From the NCBI RefSeq assembly GCF_002960625.1, contig NZ_POJH01000030.1, positions 113,955 through 177,954 of the forward strand: a stretch of DNA of 64,000 bases, written 5' to 3'. Below, in pieces: positions 24,334 through 33,954 of the stretch. The position numbers were made by a program, and so were the translations under genes. The notes under the pieces are model-generated. The model was not told where the DNA came from. It worked only from the letters and a program-made list of their open reading frames with translations, and searched no databases. The DNA comes from Streptococcus suis (GTDB lineage Bacteria > Bacillota > Bacilli > Lactobacillales > Streptococcaceae). Every line of letters begins with the position of its first letter. The first letter of the stretch is position 1.

Positions 24334-24993
24334 ATGACAGATAGAGTATGGCAATTAGTGATTGACTCATTTTCGCAGATACTTGTTCCAGGATTGTTGG
24401 TGACCATTCCACTGACAATCCTGTCTTTTGCCTTTGGCTTATTGTTGGCAATTGGAACTGCCTTGGTACAGGTAGCCAATCTTCCAGTACTCAAGCAACT
24501 GGCTCGCTTTTACATCTGGATCATCCGTGGGACCCCCCTCTTGGTCCAGCTCTATGTCATTTTTTATGGCTTACCAAGTTTGGGTCTGGTCATCGATGCC
24601 TTTCCATCGGCAGTCTTAGTCTTTTCCATTAACTCAGGTGCTTACGTTGCGGAAACCATTCGGGCTTCTATCGAGTCCGTACCTAAGGGGCAGTTGGAGG
24701 CTGGTTATTCTGTCGGGATGAGTTTTGCCCAGACCATGCGCCGTATTATTCTTCCCCAAGCCTTTCGAGTGGCCTTCCCACCTTTGTCTAATACTTTGAT
24801 TGGTTTGGTCAAGGACACGTCACTGGCAGCCAACATTACGGTCTTGGAGATGTTTATGGCAACTCAGCAGATTGCGGCTAGAACCTACGAGCCTTTTATT
24901 CTTTACTGTGAAGTTGCCCTTATCTACCTACTCTTTTCAACCATTTTGACCAAACTGCAAGCCTTTGGTGAGAAGAAGCTGGCGGTTTATTAG
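24334..24993 (+). CDS. amino-acid ABC transporter permease
   Basis: A 219-residue HisM/ArtM-type permease with about five transmembrane segments and the conserved EAA loop (EAGYSVGMSFAQTMRRIILP). The ATG at 24334 follows CAGGAG. A single permease gene suggests a homodimer with the ATPase at 25003. Confidence 0.9.
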   Translation: MTDRVWQLVIDSFSQILVPGLLVTIPLTILSFAFGLLLAIGTALVQVANLPVLKQLARFYIWIIRGTPLLVQLYVIFYGLPSLGLVIDAFPSAVLVFSINSGAYVAETIRASIESVPKGQLEAGYSVGMSFAQTMRRIILPQAFRVAFPPLSNTLIGLVKDTSLAANITVLEMFMATQQIAARTYEPFILYCEVALIYLLFSTILTKLQAFGEKKLAVY

Positions 24994-25002
24994 GAGGTTC
25001 AG

Positions 25003-25746
25003 ATGATTCAAGCAAGTGGAATAGAACTGGCCTTTCATGGTCAGCAGGTTTTAAAGGGGATTGATGTTCAGGTCAATCCTGGAGAGGTGGTTGTCATCTT
25101 GGGTCCATCTGGCTCAGGTAAAACGACCCTACTTCGTTCCTTGAACTTTTTGGAAAAAGCTGACGCGGGTCACTTGGTTTTCGGTGAGGACAGCTATGAC
25201 TTGGCTAAGATTAGCCACAAGGAAATTGCTGCCATTCGCAAACGAACAGCCTTTGTTTTTCAAAACTACAATCTCTTTGCCAACAAGACTGCCCTACAAA
25301 ATGTGACGGAAGGCTTAATTGTAGCTCGGAAAATACCCAAGCAAGAGGCTGAAAGAATTGGTAAGGCAGCCTTGGACAAGGTTGGTTTGTCGGACAAATA
25401 TGATTTTTACCCAAGCCAGCTTTCAGGAGGTCAACAGCAACGGGTTGGCATTGCTAGAGCCATTGCGACCAATCCAGAGGTTATTTACTTTGATGAACCT
25501 ACCTCTGCTCTCGATCCTGAGTTAATCGGAGAGGTTCTGACTGTCATGATGCAGTTGGCTAAGGAAGGCATGACCATGGTAGTAGTAACGCATGAGATGG
25601 GCTTTGCGCGTGCAGTGGCTGATCGGGTTATTTTTATGGATGGGGGGCAGATTATTGAAGAAGGTCGACCAGAAGATATTTTTGACCATCCAAAAGAAGA
25701 ACGAACCAAGCAATTCTTGGCTCGCATCCAGAAAGAAGATATATAG
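25003..25746 (+). CDS. amino-acid ABC transporter ATP-binding protein
   Basis: A 247-residue GlnQ/HisP-type ATPase: Walker [10 protein letters not shown], signature LSGGQQQR, Walker [13 protein letters not shown] and switch His in [16 protein letters not shown] lies just before the ATG. It energises the polar amino-acid importer, and the operon ends at the terminator at 25752. Confidence 0.93.
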   Translation: MIQASGIELAFHGQQVLKGIDVQVNPGEVVVILGPSGSGKTTLLRSLNFLEKADAGHLVFGEDSYDLAKISHKEIAAIRKRTAFVFQNYNLFANKTALQNVTEGLIVARKIPKQEAERIGKAALDKVGLSDKYDFYPSQLSGGQQQRVGIARAIATNPEVIYFDEPTSALDPELIGEVLTVMMQLAKEGMTMVVVTHEMGFARAVADRVIFMDGGQIIEEGRPEDIFDHPKEERTKQFLARIQKEDI

Positions 25747-25751
25747 AATGA

Positions 25752-25777
25752 AAACACTAGCTTTGCTGGTGTTTTTT
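25752..25777 (+). terminator. intrinsic terminator of the amino-acid transporter operon
   Basis: AAACACTAGC and GCTGGTGTTT form a stem around TTT, followed by TTT. Confidence 0.8.
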
Positions 25778-25809
25778 AGTTCCCTAAGGAAATATATGTT
25801 ATAACTATC

Positions 25810-25868
25810 AAAACGTTTTTGATTTTTTTAGATAAATTCGATATAATAGAATAAGGAAAACGTTTGCA
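25810..25868 (+). promoter_or_regulatory. apuR promoter with two LacI/CcpA-type operators
   Basis: TTGATT (25819-25824), a 17-bp spacer and TATAAT (25842-25847) make the promoter. AAAACGTTTT (25810-25819) is a perfect palindrome touching the -35 box. GAAAACGTTTGCA (25856-25868) lies just downstream of the start and is identical to a site before apuA. Both have the AACGTT core of LacI-family and cre operators, so autoregulation, CcpA control, or both are likely. Confidence 0.65.
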
Positions 25869-25904
25869 TGAAACAGAGGGATATAAAGAAAGTAGGAGGT
25901 GTCA

Positions 25905-26846
25905 ATGACAACTTTAGCGGATGTGGCTAGGCTAGCCAATGTATCGAAGATGACAGTTTCGCGTGTACTCAACCATCCTGAACAAGTTACGTCGGAGTTA
26001 CGCACTTTGGTCACAGCTGCGATGGAGGAGCTACATTATAAGCCAAATGTTGTAGCCAAGGCCTTGGCTCAACAGCAAACCTTAATTGTGCAGGTAGTTA
26101 TCCTAGAAAAAATGGATGTTGTTGAACCATATTACATTGATTTATTGCAAGGAATAGCGAGGGAATTGAATCAACGAAATTATACCTTACAACTAGTAAC
26201 AGATTCGAAGATGGTGACGGATCAGTGTGATGGCTACATTGTGACAGGTGCCAGAAAGTCAGATTATTCATGGTTGAAAAGTTTAGGAAAACCGCTTATA
26301 TTATTTGGAGAGAATAGCGAAGGGCTACCATTTGTTGATTCAGATAACATGGAAGCAACTCAGGTAGCAACGGAATTCGCCCTTTCTAAAGGGTATGAAC
26401 AGGTTTTCTTTGTGGGCATTGATTTGGAAGAGCCTTTTGAAGAAAGGCGGGAAGAAGGCTATAGAAAGGCTATGGAAGGTCGAGAAAGCCGCTTGTATCG
26501 ATTAGCAAATCATTCTCATGTCGCAGAAGAATTTATCAGAAATTTAAACGATTTACCAGGTAAGACCTGTTTTGTCTGTGCTTCGGATCGCCTAGCACTG
26601 GGAATTACAAGAGGGCTGCAAGCTATTGGAAAATCCATTCCACAGGAAGTTGGTGTTATTGGATTCGATGGATTTTTTATTGACAGAATTTCAAATCCGA
26701 GGCTGACGACCATGAAGCAACCGATTCAAAAAATGGGGGCAATCAGTGTAAAGTTGTTGATGGAAATGCTTGATGGAAAACCATTGACCAGCTTGGCTCA
26801 TTTTTGCCGAGCAGAATTAATAGAACGAGAGACTACACCTCAGTAG
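25905..26846 (+). CDS. apuR: LacI-family regulator of the amylopullulanase gene
   Basis: A 313-residue protein. An N-terminal helix-turn-helix (TTLADVARLANVSKMTVSRVLN) and hinge (HYKPNVVAKALAQQQ) precede a periplasmic-binding-like effector domain with IGFDGFFIDRISNPRLTTMKQP near the end. GGAGG lies five bases before the ATG at 25905; the in-frame GTG six bases earlier is too close to it. It sits directly upstream of apuA in the same direction, separated by a terminator. Identical operators lie before both genes. It probably represses apuA until a maltodextrin-type signal binds. Confidence 0.85.
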   Translation: MTTLADVARLANVSKMTVSRVLNHPEQVTSELRTLVTAAMEELHYKPNVVAKALAQQQTLIVQVVILEKMDVVEPYYIDLLQGIARELNQRNYTLQLVTDSKMVTDQCDGYIVTGARKSDYSWLKSLGKPLILFGENSEGLPFVDSDNMEATQVATEFALSKGYEQVFFVGIDLEEPFEERREEGYRKAMEGRESRLYRLANHSHVAEEFIRNLNDLPGKTCFVCASDRLALGITRGLQAIGKSIPQEVGVIGFDGFFIDRISNPRLTTMKQPIQKMGAISVKLLMEMLDGKPLTSLAHFCRAELIERETTPQ

Positions 26847-26857
26847 TTTCTTTTTTT
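26829..26857 (+). terminator. terminator overlapping the 3' end of apuR
   Basis: GAGACTAC (26829-26836) pairs with GTAGTTTC (26843-26850), followed by seven T. It overlaps the last codons of apuR and isolates apuA. Confidence 0.75.
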
Positions 26858-26866
26858 GTTGATTTT

Positions 26867-26923
26867 TGTTACCGATAACATTTGAGAAAACGTTTGCAAA
26901 GACCGTATAAGATTGTATATACT
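26867..26923 (+). promoter_or_regulatory. apuA promoter with operator sites
   Basis: TGTTACCGATAACA (26867-26880) is a near-perfect palindrome. GAAAACGTTTGCA (26886-26898) repeats the apuR site and differs from the cre consensus at one base. A possible -35 TTGCAA (26894-26899) overlaps it, with TATACT at 26918-26923 (18-bp spacer). Binding here would block RNA polymerase. Confidence 0.65.
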
Positions 26924-26958
26924 TATACTATAAAAAATCAATTTACGTGGAGGAGCCT

Positions 26959-29900
26959 ATGAAAAAGAAATCCATTCGTGAGATGAAATCAAGTGGCATG
27001 TTTGAGAAAAAACAATTTTTTAGCATTCGTAAATTTAATATCGGAGTTGCATCCGTCGGGATTGCGACAGCTTTTTTGATGTCTGGGACAGGTCATATGG
27101 TCCATGCTGAAGAGGTGATGGCGACTACTGTTACAAGTGTTTCAGAGCAACCGGTTGAAACAGACAGAACTGGTGCTACTACACATCCTACTGGAGTATC
27201 TGAAACAGTTGAGACTCCAGCAGTAACGGAGGTTGTTGAAACAGTAGATAATGCATCAGCAGAACCGCTGGCAACTACTGCAACACCTGTGGCAGAAAGA
27301 GCTGCAGCAGAATCTCCTATCGAAGAAGGCAGCATTCGTCTGCACTTTGAAAATGTAGATGAAACAGCGCCAGAGAGCCAAGGATTGTGGACTTGGGGTG
27401 GAGTGGCAGAGCCGTCCGATGGTAATCAATGGCCAAGGGATACAGCGAATTTTTCAAGCAGTCAGGTAGATGACTACGGCCATTACGTTGATATTAAAAA
27501 ATCTGAGACACCAGGAACGATTGGTTATCTGGTTCTCAAGAATGGGGAAAAAATAACAGAATCGGACCAGAAAGTGGAGCTTCTTGTTCCGGAACAAAAT
27601 GAGGCTTGGATTGCTAGTGATTATAGCGTGTCTAGCTATGAGCCGCTCAAAGATGAAAATGTCCTCCGCATAAATTACACACGTGAAGACAACAATTATG
27701 ATGGTTGGGGCGTTTGGACTTGGGGCGATACGACCGAAGCGAGTGATGGCTGGCCAACAGGTGCCGTTGACTTTAAACTTGGCAAATACGGCGCCTATGT
27801 TGACATTCCTCTATCGAATGGTTTAGATTCTAAACTTGGATTTCTGCTAATCAATCAGAATAATCCAGATTTGGCAGGCAATAAAACAATTGATTTAGCC
27901 TTTGCAGATCGTAAACGGCATAGCCAAATTTTCCTTCGCAATGACGACGACAAAGTCTATACCAATCCATATTTTATCGAAGAGAAAGTAGAACTTGATA
28001 CCAGCAAGGCGACTCCGGGTACAAAAAATGTGACCCTTGAGGCTAGTAGCAAAGCACCATTCAACTACAATGAAAGTGGCTTGGTATCTGTAACTGTCAC
28101 CAACCCTGAAAATGCTGAGATTGTCAAAATGGAAGTCGATACAAGTGCCATCGGCGGAGGCCTTGTGCCAATCTCTACTGAGCTCAATCGTGTGACCATT
28201 AAAGCGACGTCTAGCACAGCGCCAGGGACATATAGTCTTCCTGTAAAGGTCTATGACAAGGACAACGGTTACTACGAAACTAGCCTAGATGTGACCATTC
28301 CAGAGCGTATCAAGGCAGATGGTGAAAAAGACTGGGACGAGCAAGTTATCTACTTTATGATGACAGACCGTTTCTACAATGGGGACACCAGCAATGACAA
28401 GCTAGTGGAAGGAACAGCCACCAACCCACGCGGTCTTTACCAGGGCGGTGACTTCAAAGGAGTGACAGCCAAGCTGGACTACTTGAAAGAATTGGGTGTG
28501 GATTCTATCTGGCTGACTCCGATTGTGGAAAATATTCCACAGAATGTCGGTAGCGCAACAGATGGAGAGTACTATGCTTATCATGGTTACTGGGCATCCA
28601 ATTTTGAGAAACTTAATCCGCATTTGGGAAGTTTAGCCGACTTCCACGAATTGATTGATGCCGCGGCAGAAAAAGGAATAAACATTGTTGTTGACGTGGT
28701 GCTTAACCATGCTGGCTATGGTACAGAAGAAACCTTTGCAGGTATGGTACGAACTAAGGAAGAAGATAGGCAGGGAGATGACCAATTAGGCTCATTATCT
28801 GGATTACCAGACTTCAAGACAGAAGAAGCTGCGGTTCGCAATCAGTTGGTTGCTTGGCAGGCATCTTGGTTGGAACGCTCAACAACTGCCAAGGGCAACT
28901 CTATCTATGCTTTCCGTGTCGATACAGTCAAACACGTTGATGATACCACATGGCAACATTTCAAAAATGAATTGGTGGATAGAGATCCTGACTTCCACTT
29001 GATTGGGGAAACTTGGGGAGCGAATTATAAGGATACCAAGGGTGACTTGGGAGTCGGTACTATGGACAGCTTGTTGGACTTTGGCTTCAAGGATATTGCC
29101 AAATATCTGGTCAATGGTCAACTAAAAGCAGCTGGGAAAGAGCTGGAAGAGCGTAGCAAGGTTCTGACTAGTGCAGCTTCTCTGGGTCAATTCTTGGGTA
29201 GTCATGACGAAGATGGTTTCCTCTACAGTATCGGTGGCGCAGAAAAAGAAGGAAATCTGGACAAACTGAAATTGGCTGCTAGTCTTTTGATTACTGCTAA
29301 AGGTCAGCCAGTCATCTACTACGGTGAAGAAGTGGGACAATCTGGGCAAAACAACTGGCCAGTTTATGACAACCGGTATGATTTCGATTGGAGCAAGGTA
29401 GAGACTAGCGACATCACAGACCACTATCAGAAATTGTTGGCTTTCCGCAATGCCAATTCAACATTGCTATCACGTGGTGATACAACAACCCTTGCTGGAA
29501 ATGATAGCCAAGGTTGGCTTATTAGCAAACGCAGTTACCAAGATCAAGCAGCCTATCTTGTCTTCTCAACCAATACCGAGAACAAGGAAATGGCGCTTGA
29601 AGTATCTGGTAAAGATGTGGTTGTAACAGATGCCTACACAGGAAAATCTTATCAAGCTCTCGAGAAAGACGGTAAATGGGTTGTTCAAGTCGAACTGCCA
29701 ACAATCGGTCAAGGTGGCACCATGCTCCTTCAGACAGAAGCAGGTGACATCGTCAATGCAAGTGTGCAAGGAGCGACTGAAGAACCAATTGAAGCCGGCT
29801 ACTTCCGTGTTCACTTTAAAACTCTACCATCTGATAATGTATCTAGCTTAGGTTTATGGACATGGGATGATGTCGAAAAACCATCGTCAGATCTTGGTGC

Positions 29901-32900
29901 TTGGCCAACGGGTGCAACCAATTTCAGCACTGCTAAGCAGGATGACTATGGCTATTATCTGGACATCAAGATGAAAGATGAAACAGCCAGCAAGATTAGT
30001 CTGTTGATTAATAACACTTCTGGTGATAACATCACAGGTGACAAGACTATTGAACGGATGAGCACCAAGATGAATGAAGCTTGGTTTGATGAAAACTATC
30101 AACTCAGCCTCTATCAACCGCTCAAAGAAGGCTACATCCGTATCAATTACTTCCGTACCGATGGCAATTATGACCAAAAAGGTCTCTGGATTTGGGGTGA
30201 TGTGACTGACATTACCTTGGGTGACTGGCCAAATGGTATTGATTTTGAAAACCAAGGCAAGTACGGTGCCTATATTGATGTCAAATTGACAGATTTACCA
30301 AGTTCCATTGGCTTCTTGCTATTGGATGAAAGCAAGTCAGGAGACGATGTGAAGATTCAACAGAAAGATTATAGCTTTAAAGATTTGAAAAATCAGACAC
30401 AAATCTTCCTCAAGGATGATGATGCGACTATTTACACCAACCCTTATTTTGTCAATAATGTCCGTGTAACAGGTGTTTCTCATGTTAGCCTAACAGCTCT
30501 AGAAGCAGCCTTTACAACGCTGGAAGGTGCTGATAAGGATAGCATCTTGGAGAAATTGTCTGTAACAGATAAAAATGGTCAGACAGTTGCTGTGACGGAC
30601 CTTGTCTTGGATGCAACAAGCAACAAGGTGCGAGTCCTTGGGGATTTCAACCAAGAAAATGCGGGCTATACCCTCAAATATGGCAATGATAGCTTCACAA
30701 CAACTATGAGCTGGCAATTGAAGGATGAGCTCTATGCTTATGATGGAGAACTTGGTGCGCGTGTGAGTCAGGCTGGTAGTGTCGTTGATATGACTCTCTG
30801 GTCTCCAAGTGCAGACAGTGTAGCAGTTGTTCTTTATGATAAGGATGACCAGTCTAAGGTGGTCGGTAAATTGGCCATGACCAAGGGCGATAAGGGACAA
30901 TGGGACCTTGAATTGAATGGTCAATCAGGTCTTGGTATCGCGGACTATCGTGGTTACTACTACCATTATGAAATCACTCGTGGGGATCAAGCTGTTCTTG
31001 TCTTAGATCCATATGCTAAATCTTTAGCGGAGTGGAATAGTGATTTGGCAGATACAGATCCATCTTATCGTATTGCCAAAGCGGCGATTGTGGATCCATC
31101 AGAAGTTGGTCCAAGCGATTTGAACTATACCACAATTCCTAACTTCAATCAGCGTGAAGATGCGATTATCTATGAAGCACATGTTCGTGACTTCACATCC
31201 GATCCTGCAATTTCGGATGAATTGACAGCTCAGTTCGGTACCTTTGCGGCTTTTGCAGAGCGTCTCAGCTACCTCAAGGAATTGGGTGTGACCCATATTC
31301 AACTGCTCCCAGTTATGAGTTACTATTTTGTCAATGAATTGAAAAATGCAGAGCGGATGAGTGATTACGCGTCAAGCAACAGTAACTACAACTGGGGTTA
31401 TGATCCACAGAGTTATTTTGCCTTTACAGGTATGTATTCTACAGATCCGACCGATCCAATGAAACGCATCGAGGAATTTAAAAACCTGGTCAATGAAATT
31501 CACAAACAAGGCATGGGTGTGATTTTGGATGTGGTGTATAACCACACTTCTAAGACTTTCTTATTTGAAGATTTAGAGCCAAACTATTATCACTTCATGG
31601 AGGCAGATGGTACGGCTAAATCAAGCTTTGGTGGTGGTCGTCTGGGAACCACTCACTACATGAGCCGCCGTGTCTTAGTTGATTCCATCAAGTATCTTGT
31701 GGATGAGTTTAAGGTAGATGGTTTCCGCTTCGATATGATGGGGGACCATGATGCCGAAGCAATTGAGCTGGCCTTTACCGAGGCTCAAAAACTCAATCCA
31801 AACATTATTATGCTTGGTGAAGGATGGAGAACCTTTACAGGTGATGCCAATCAGCCTGTTCAGCCAGCGGACCAAGACTGGATGAGTTCAACAGATACGG
31901 TTGCAGTATTCTCAGATGACATTCGCAACACACTTAAATCTGGTTATCCAAACGAAGGTCAGCCAGCCTTTATCACAGGTGGTGCTAAGAGTGTAGAATC
32001 TGTCTTCAATAACATCAAGGCACAACCAGGCAATTTCTTGGCAGATGATCCAGGTGATGTGATTCAGTATATTGCTGCGCATGATAACTTGACCCTCTTT
32101 GATATTATCGCTCAGTCCATCAAGAAAGATCCGTCAGTTGCTGAAAACTACACTGAAATTCACCAACGTCAACGTTTGGGTAATTTGTTAGTTTTGACTG
32201 CTCAAGGGACACCGTTTATCCATTCTGGTCAGGAGTATGGACGGACCAAACAGTTCCGCCATCCTGATTACAAGGAGCCAGTTTCAGAGGACAAGGTACC
32301 GAACAAAGCTCATTTGTTGACCAATGCAGATGGAACGCCATTTGACTATCCATACTACATTCATGATTCTTATGATTCATCGGATGCGGTCAACAAGTTT
32401 GACTGGACCAAAGCGACAGATGAGGCGCTCTATCCAGAGAATACCCGTACTCAGGCCTTTACAAAAGGATTGATTGCCTTGCGCAAATCTACAGATGCCT
32501 TCCGTTTGGGAACAAAAGACCAAGTCGATCAAATGGTTAGCTTGATTTCAATTCCAGGTCAAAATGGTATTGCTACAAACGATGTGGTTATTGCCTATCA
32601 AACCATTGCAAGCAACGGTGATCGCTATGCTGTCTTTGTCAATGCTGACAGTAAGGAACGTAGTTTTGTTCTTTCAGATATTTACAAAGACTTACTGCAG
32701 GGTCAAGTACTGGTTGACGGTGAACGTGCAGGTGTAGAAGCATTGTCTGATTTAGTGGGTGTCGAATTGACTGATAGCGCAGTTGTTCTTGCACCTTTGA
32801 CAGCAACAGTGATTCGTTTGCCTTATATCATCACAGAAGTTCCGGATACAGCCCCTACTGCTGAAGAAAAACCAACCCTAGAATTTACTACGAAAGAACG

Positions 32901-33627
32901 TACAGAAGAATCTGTCCTTCCGATTGCAGAGGAAGTTCGCTATGATACAACTCTTGCAAAAGGTCAATCTTATGTGCTTCAAGAAGGTAAGGCAGGTAAG
33001 CGAGTCTTGGTTTATCAAGATGTCTTGGTTGATGTCAAGGTGGTCGCTACTAACTTGTTATCAGAAACAGTTGTAGATGGTGAGGCACGGATTGTTGTAC
33101 AAGGCAGTCTAGTTACAGAAGTTCCGGATACAGCCCCTACTGCTGAAGAAAAACCAACCCTAGACTTTACTACGAAAGAACGTACAGAAGAATCTGTCCT
33201 TCCGATTGCAGAGGAAGTTCGCTATGATGAAACTCTTGCTAAGGGTCAATCCTATGTCCTACAAGAAGGTAAGGCAGGCAAGAAAGTCTTGGTTTATCAA
33301 GATGTCTTGGTTGATGGCAAGGTAGTAGCAACAAACTTGTTATCAGAAACTCTTGTAGATGGTGAGACACGGATTGTTGTTGAGGGTAGCAAGGAAGTGA
33401 TAAAAGAAGTAGCGAAATCAGAAGCAGTTGAGAAGCAAGAGATATTGAAACCAAGTCTTTCTACTCCAACGGCTCAAGTGTCTGAACAGGTTACCAGTAC
33501 ATCAAACAAAGAAAGCCTACCAGCTACAGGAGACCGTCAGAGCGATTTGGCTCTCTTAGGACTCGGACTTGCAGGACTTGGTTTGACAGTCGCTGCACAA
33601 GGAAGGAATAAAAAGCCAGAAGAATAA
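26959..33627 (+). CDS. apuA: cell-wall-anchored bifunctional amylopullulanase
   Basis: A 2222-residue surface enzyme. In order: a YSIRK-type signal (FFSIRKFNIGVASVG, cleavage near residue 50); two CBM41 starch/glycogen-binding modules (about 120-335); a GH13 alpha-amylase domain (about 455-860; nucleophile Asp655 in FRVDTVKH, Glu684 in IGETWG, Asp750 in SHDEDG); two further CBM41 modules (about 940-1140); a pullulanase domain with the YNWGYDP signature at 1477-1483, Asp1592, Glu1621 and Asp1709; two G5-like repeats (1959-2146); and LPATG at 2187-2191 with a membrane anchor. It cuts alpha-1,4 and alpha-1,6 bonds of starch, glycogen and pullulan. The ATG at 26959 follows GGAGG. S. suis ApuA is known to bind mucus and epithelium. 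Confidence 0.95.
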   Translation: MKKKSIREMKSSGMFEKKQFFSIRKFNIGVASVGIATAFLMSGTGHMVHAEEVMATTVTSVSEQPVETDRTGATTHPTGVSETVETPAVTEVVETVDNASAEPLATTATPVAERAAAESPIEEGSIRLHFENVDETAPESQGLWTWGGVAEPSDGNQWPRDTANFSSSQVDDYGHYVDIKKSETPGTIGYLVLKNGEKITESDQKVELLVPEQNEAWIASDYSVSSYEPLKDENVLRINYTREDNNYDGWGVWTWGDTTEASDGWPTGAVDFKLGKYGAYVDIPLSNGLDSKLGFLLINQNNPDLAGNKTIDLAFADRKRHSQIFLRNDDDKVYTNPYFIEEKVELDTSKATPGTKNVTLEASSKAPFNYNESGLVSVTVTNPENAEIVKMEVDTSAIGGGLVPISTELNRVTIKATSSTAPGTYSLPVKVYDKDNGYYETSLDVTIPERIKADGEKDWDEQVIYFMMTDRFYNGDTSNDKLVEGTATNPRGLYQGGDFKGVTAKLDYLKELGVDSIWLTPIVENIPQNVGSATDGEYYAYHGYWASNFEKLNPHLGSLADFHELIDAAAEKGINIVVDVVLNHAGYGTEETFAGMVRTKEEDRQGDDQLGSLSGLPDFKTEEAAVRNQLVAWQASWLERSTTAKGNSIYAFRVDTVKHVDDTTWQHFKNELVDRDPDFHLIGETWGANYKDTKGDLGVGTMDSLLDFGFKDIAKYLVNGQLKAAGKELEERSKVLTSAASLGQFLGSHDEDGFLYSIGGAEKEGNLDKLKLAASLLITAKGQPVIYYGEEVGQSGQNNWPVYDNRYDFDWSKVETSDITDHYQKLLAFRNANSTLLSRGDTTTLAGNDSQGWLISKRSYQDQAAYLVFSTNTENKEMALEVSGKDVVVTDAYTGKSYQALEKDGKWVVQVELPTIGQGGTMLLQTEAGDIVNASVQGATEEPIEAGYFRVHFKTLPSDNVSSLGLWTWDDVEKPSSDLGAWPTGATNFSTAKQDDYGYYLDIKMKDETASKISLLINNTSGDNITGDKTIERMSTKMNEAWFDENYQLSLYQPLKEGYIRINYFRTDGNYDQKGLWIWGDVTDITLGDWPNGIDFENQGKYGAYIDVKLTDLPSSIGFLLLDESKSGDDVKIQQKDYSFKDLKNQTQIFLKDDDATIYTNPYFVNNVRVTGVSHVSLTALEAAFTTLEGADKDSILEKLSVTDKNGQTVAVTDLVLDATSNKVRVLGDFNQENAGYTLKYGNDSFTTTMSWQLKDELYAYDGELGARVSQAGSVVDMTLWSPSADSVAVVLYDKDDQSKVVGKLAMTKGDKGQWDLELNGQSGLGIADYRGYYYHYEITRGDQAVLVLDPYAKSLAEWNSDLADTDPSYRIAKAAIVDPSEVGPSDLNYTTIPNFNQREDAIIYEAHVRDFTSDPAISDELTAQFGTFAAFAERLSYLKELGVTHIQLLPVMSYYFVNELKNAERMSDYASSNSNYNWGYDPQSYFAFTGMYSTDPTDPMKRIEEFKNLVNEIHKQGMGVILDVVYNHTSKTFLFEDLEPNYYHFMEADGTAKSSFGGGRLGTTHYMSRRVLVDSIKYLVDEFKVDGFRFDMMGDHDAEAIELAFTEAQKLNPNIIMLGEGWRTFTGDANQPVQPADQDWMSSTDTVAVFSDDIRNTLKSGYPNEGQPAFITGGAKSVESVFNNIKAQPGNFLADDPGDVIQYIAAHDNLTLFDIIAQSIKKDPSVAENYTEIHQRQRLGNLLVLTAQGTPFIHSGQEYGRTKQFRHPDYKEPVSEDKVPNKAHLLTNADGTPFDYPYYIHDSYDSSDAVNKFDWTKATDEALYPENTRTQAFTKGLIALRKSTDAFRLGTKDQVDQMVSLISIPGQNGIATNDVVIAYQTIASNGDRYAVFVNADSKERSFVLSDIYKDLLQGQVLVDGERAGVEALSDLVGVELTDSAVVLAPLTATVIRLPYIITEVPDTAPTAEEKPTLEFTTKERTEESVLPIAEEVRYDTTLAKGQSYVLQEGKAGKRVLVYQDVLVDVKVVATNLLSETVVDGEARIVVQGSLVTEVPDTAPTAEEKPTLDFTTKERTEESVLPIAEEVRYDETLAKGQSYVLQEGKAGKKVLVYQDVLVDGKVVATNLLSETLVDGETRIVVEGSKEVIKEVAKSEAVEKQEILKPSLSTPTAQVSEQVTSTSNKESLPATGDRQSDLALLGLGLAGLGLTVAAQGRNKKPEE
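32833..33396 (+). repeat. two tandem 282-bp units in apuA (94-residue G5-like repeats)
   Basis: The segment starting at 32833 recurs from 33115 with very few changes; both begin TEVPDTAPTAEEKPTL. Each unit carries a G5-like domain (RTEESVLPIAEEVRYD, then LVYQDVLVDGKVVATNLLSE). Near-identity implies recent duplication or gene conversion, and copy number may vary between strains. Confidence 0.85.
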
Positions 33628-33640
33628 TGAGCTTTCCTCC

Positions 33641-33678
33641 AAAGAGACTAGGAACCCCGATGGTTCTGGTCTCTTTTT
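33641..33678 (+). terminator. terminator of apuA
   Basis: AAAGAGAC (33641-33648) pairs with GTCTCTTT (33669-33676), with an inner GGAACC/GGTTCT stem, followed by TT. The rest of 33680-33850 is the repeat described next. Confidence 0.8.
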
Positions 33679-33720
33679 ATTTGGTGGATAGAAGCAGGCT
33701 ACTTATTCAATTTTATTATT

Positions 33721-33828
33721 TATACTCTTCGAAAATCAAAAGCAGACGTTGTTGACTTGATTTGATGAACTTCCGTTCTATCTACATCTGCGTCGCTTAG
33801 TCTGATTTTCATTGACTATTAGTATAAA
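33721..33828. repeat. MITE-like repeat element, short form
   Basis: It begins TATACTCTTCGAAAATCA, followed by CAGACGTTGTTGACTTGATT as in the 19740 copy, and ends CTGATTTTCATTGACTATTA near 33822. Compared with the 19740 copy, the internal hairpin segment is missing. It lies between apuA's terminator and the ula operator. Confidence 0.6.
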
Positions 33829-33850
33829 ACATTAGAAAAATTGACAAATA

Positions 33851-33916
33851 GTCCAAGAGTGAACACAAGCCTGTGTTTTATTTGGTCTTTTTGTTTCCGC
33901 TTTCAAGACTTATAAT
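33851..33916 (+). promoter_or_regulatory. ula operator and ulaA promoter
   Basis: AACACAAGCCTGTGTT (33862-33877), a dyad flanked by CCAA and TTGG, lies in a segment repeated almost base for base at 41883-41925. The -10 box TATAAT (33911-33916) starts 34 bases after the dyad's last base, exactly as at the second site. The -35 region is poor, suggesting activation, presumably by the PRD regulator at 40172. Confidence 0.7.
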
Positions 33917-33954
33917 AAAACCATAAAAATCATTTCAAAAAGGAGAATTGAAAA

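Noticed and set aside
33862..33891. RNA antiterminator target (RAT) of a BglG-type protein
   Set aside because: The dyad lies upstream of the -10 box rather than in the leader, and the regulator at 40172 carries DNA-binding helix-turn-helix regions instead of a CAT-type RNA-binding domain.
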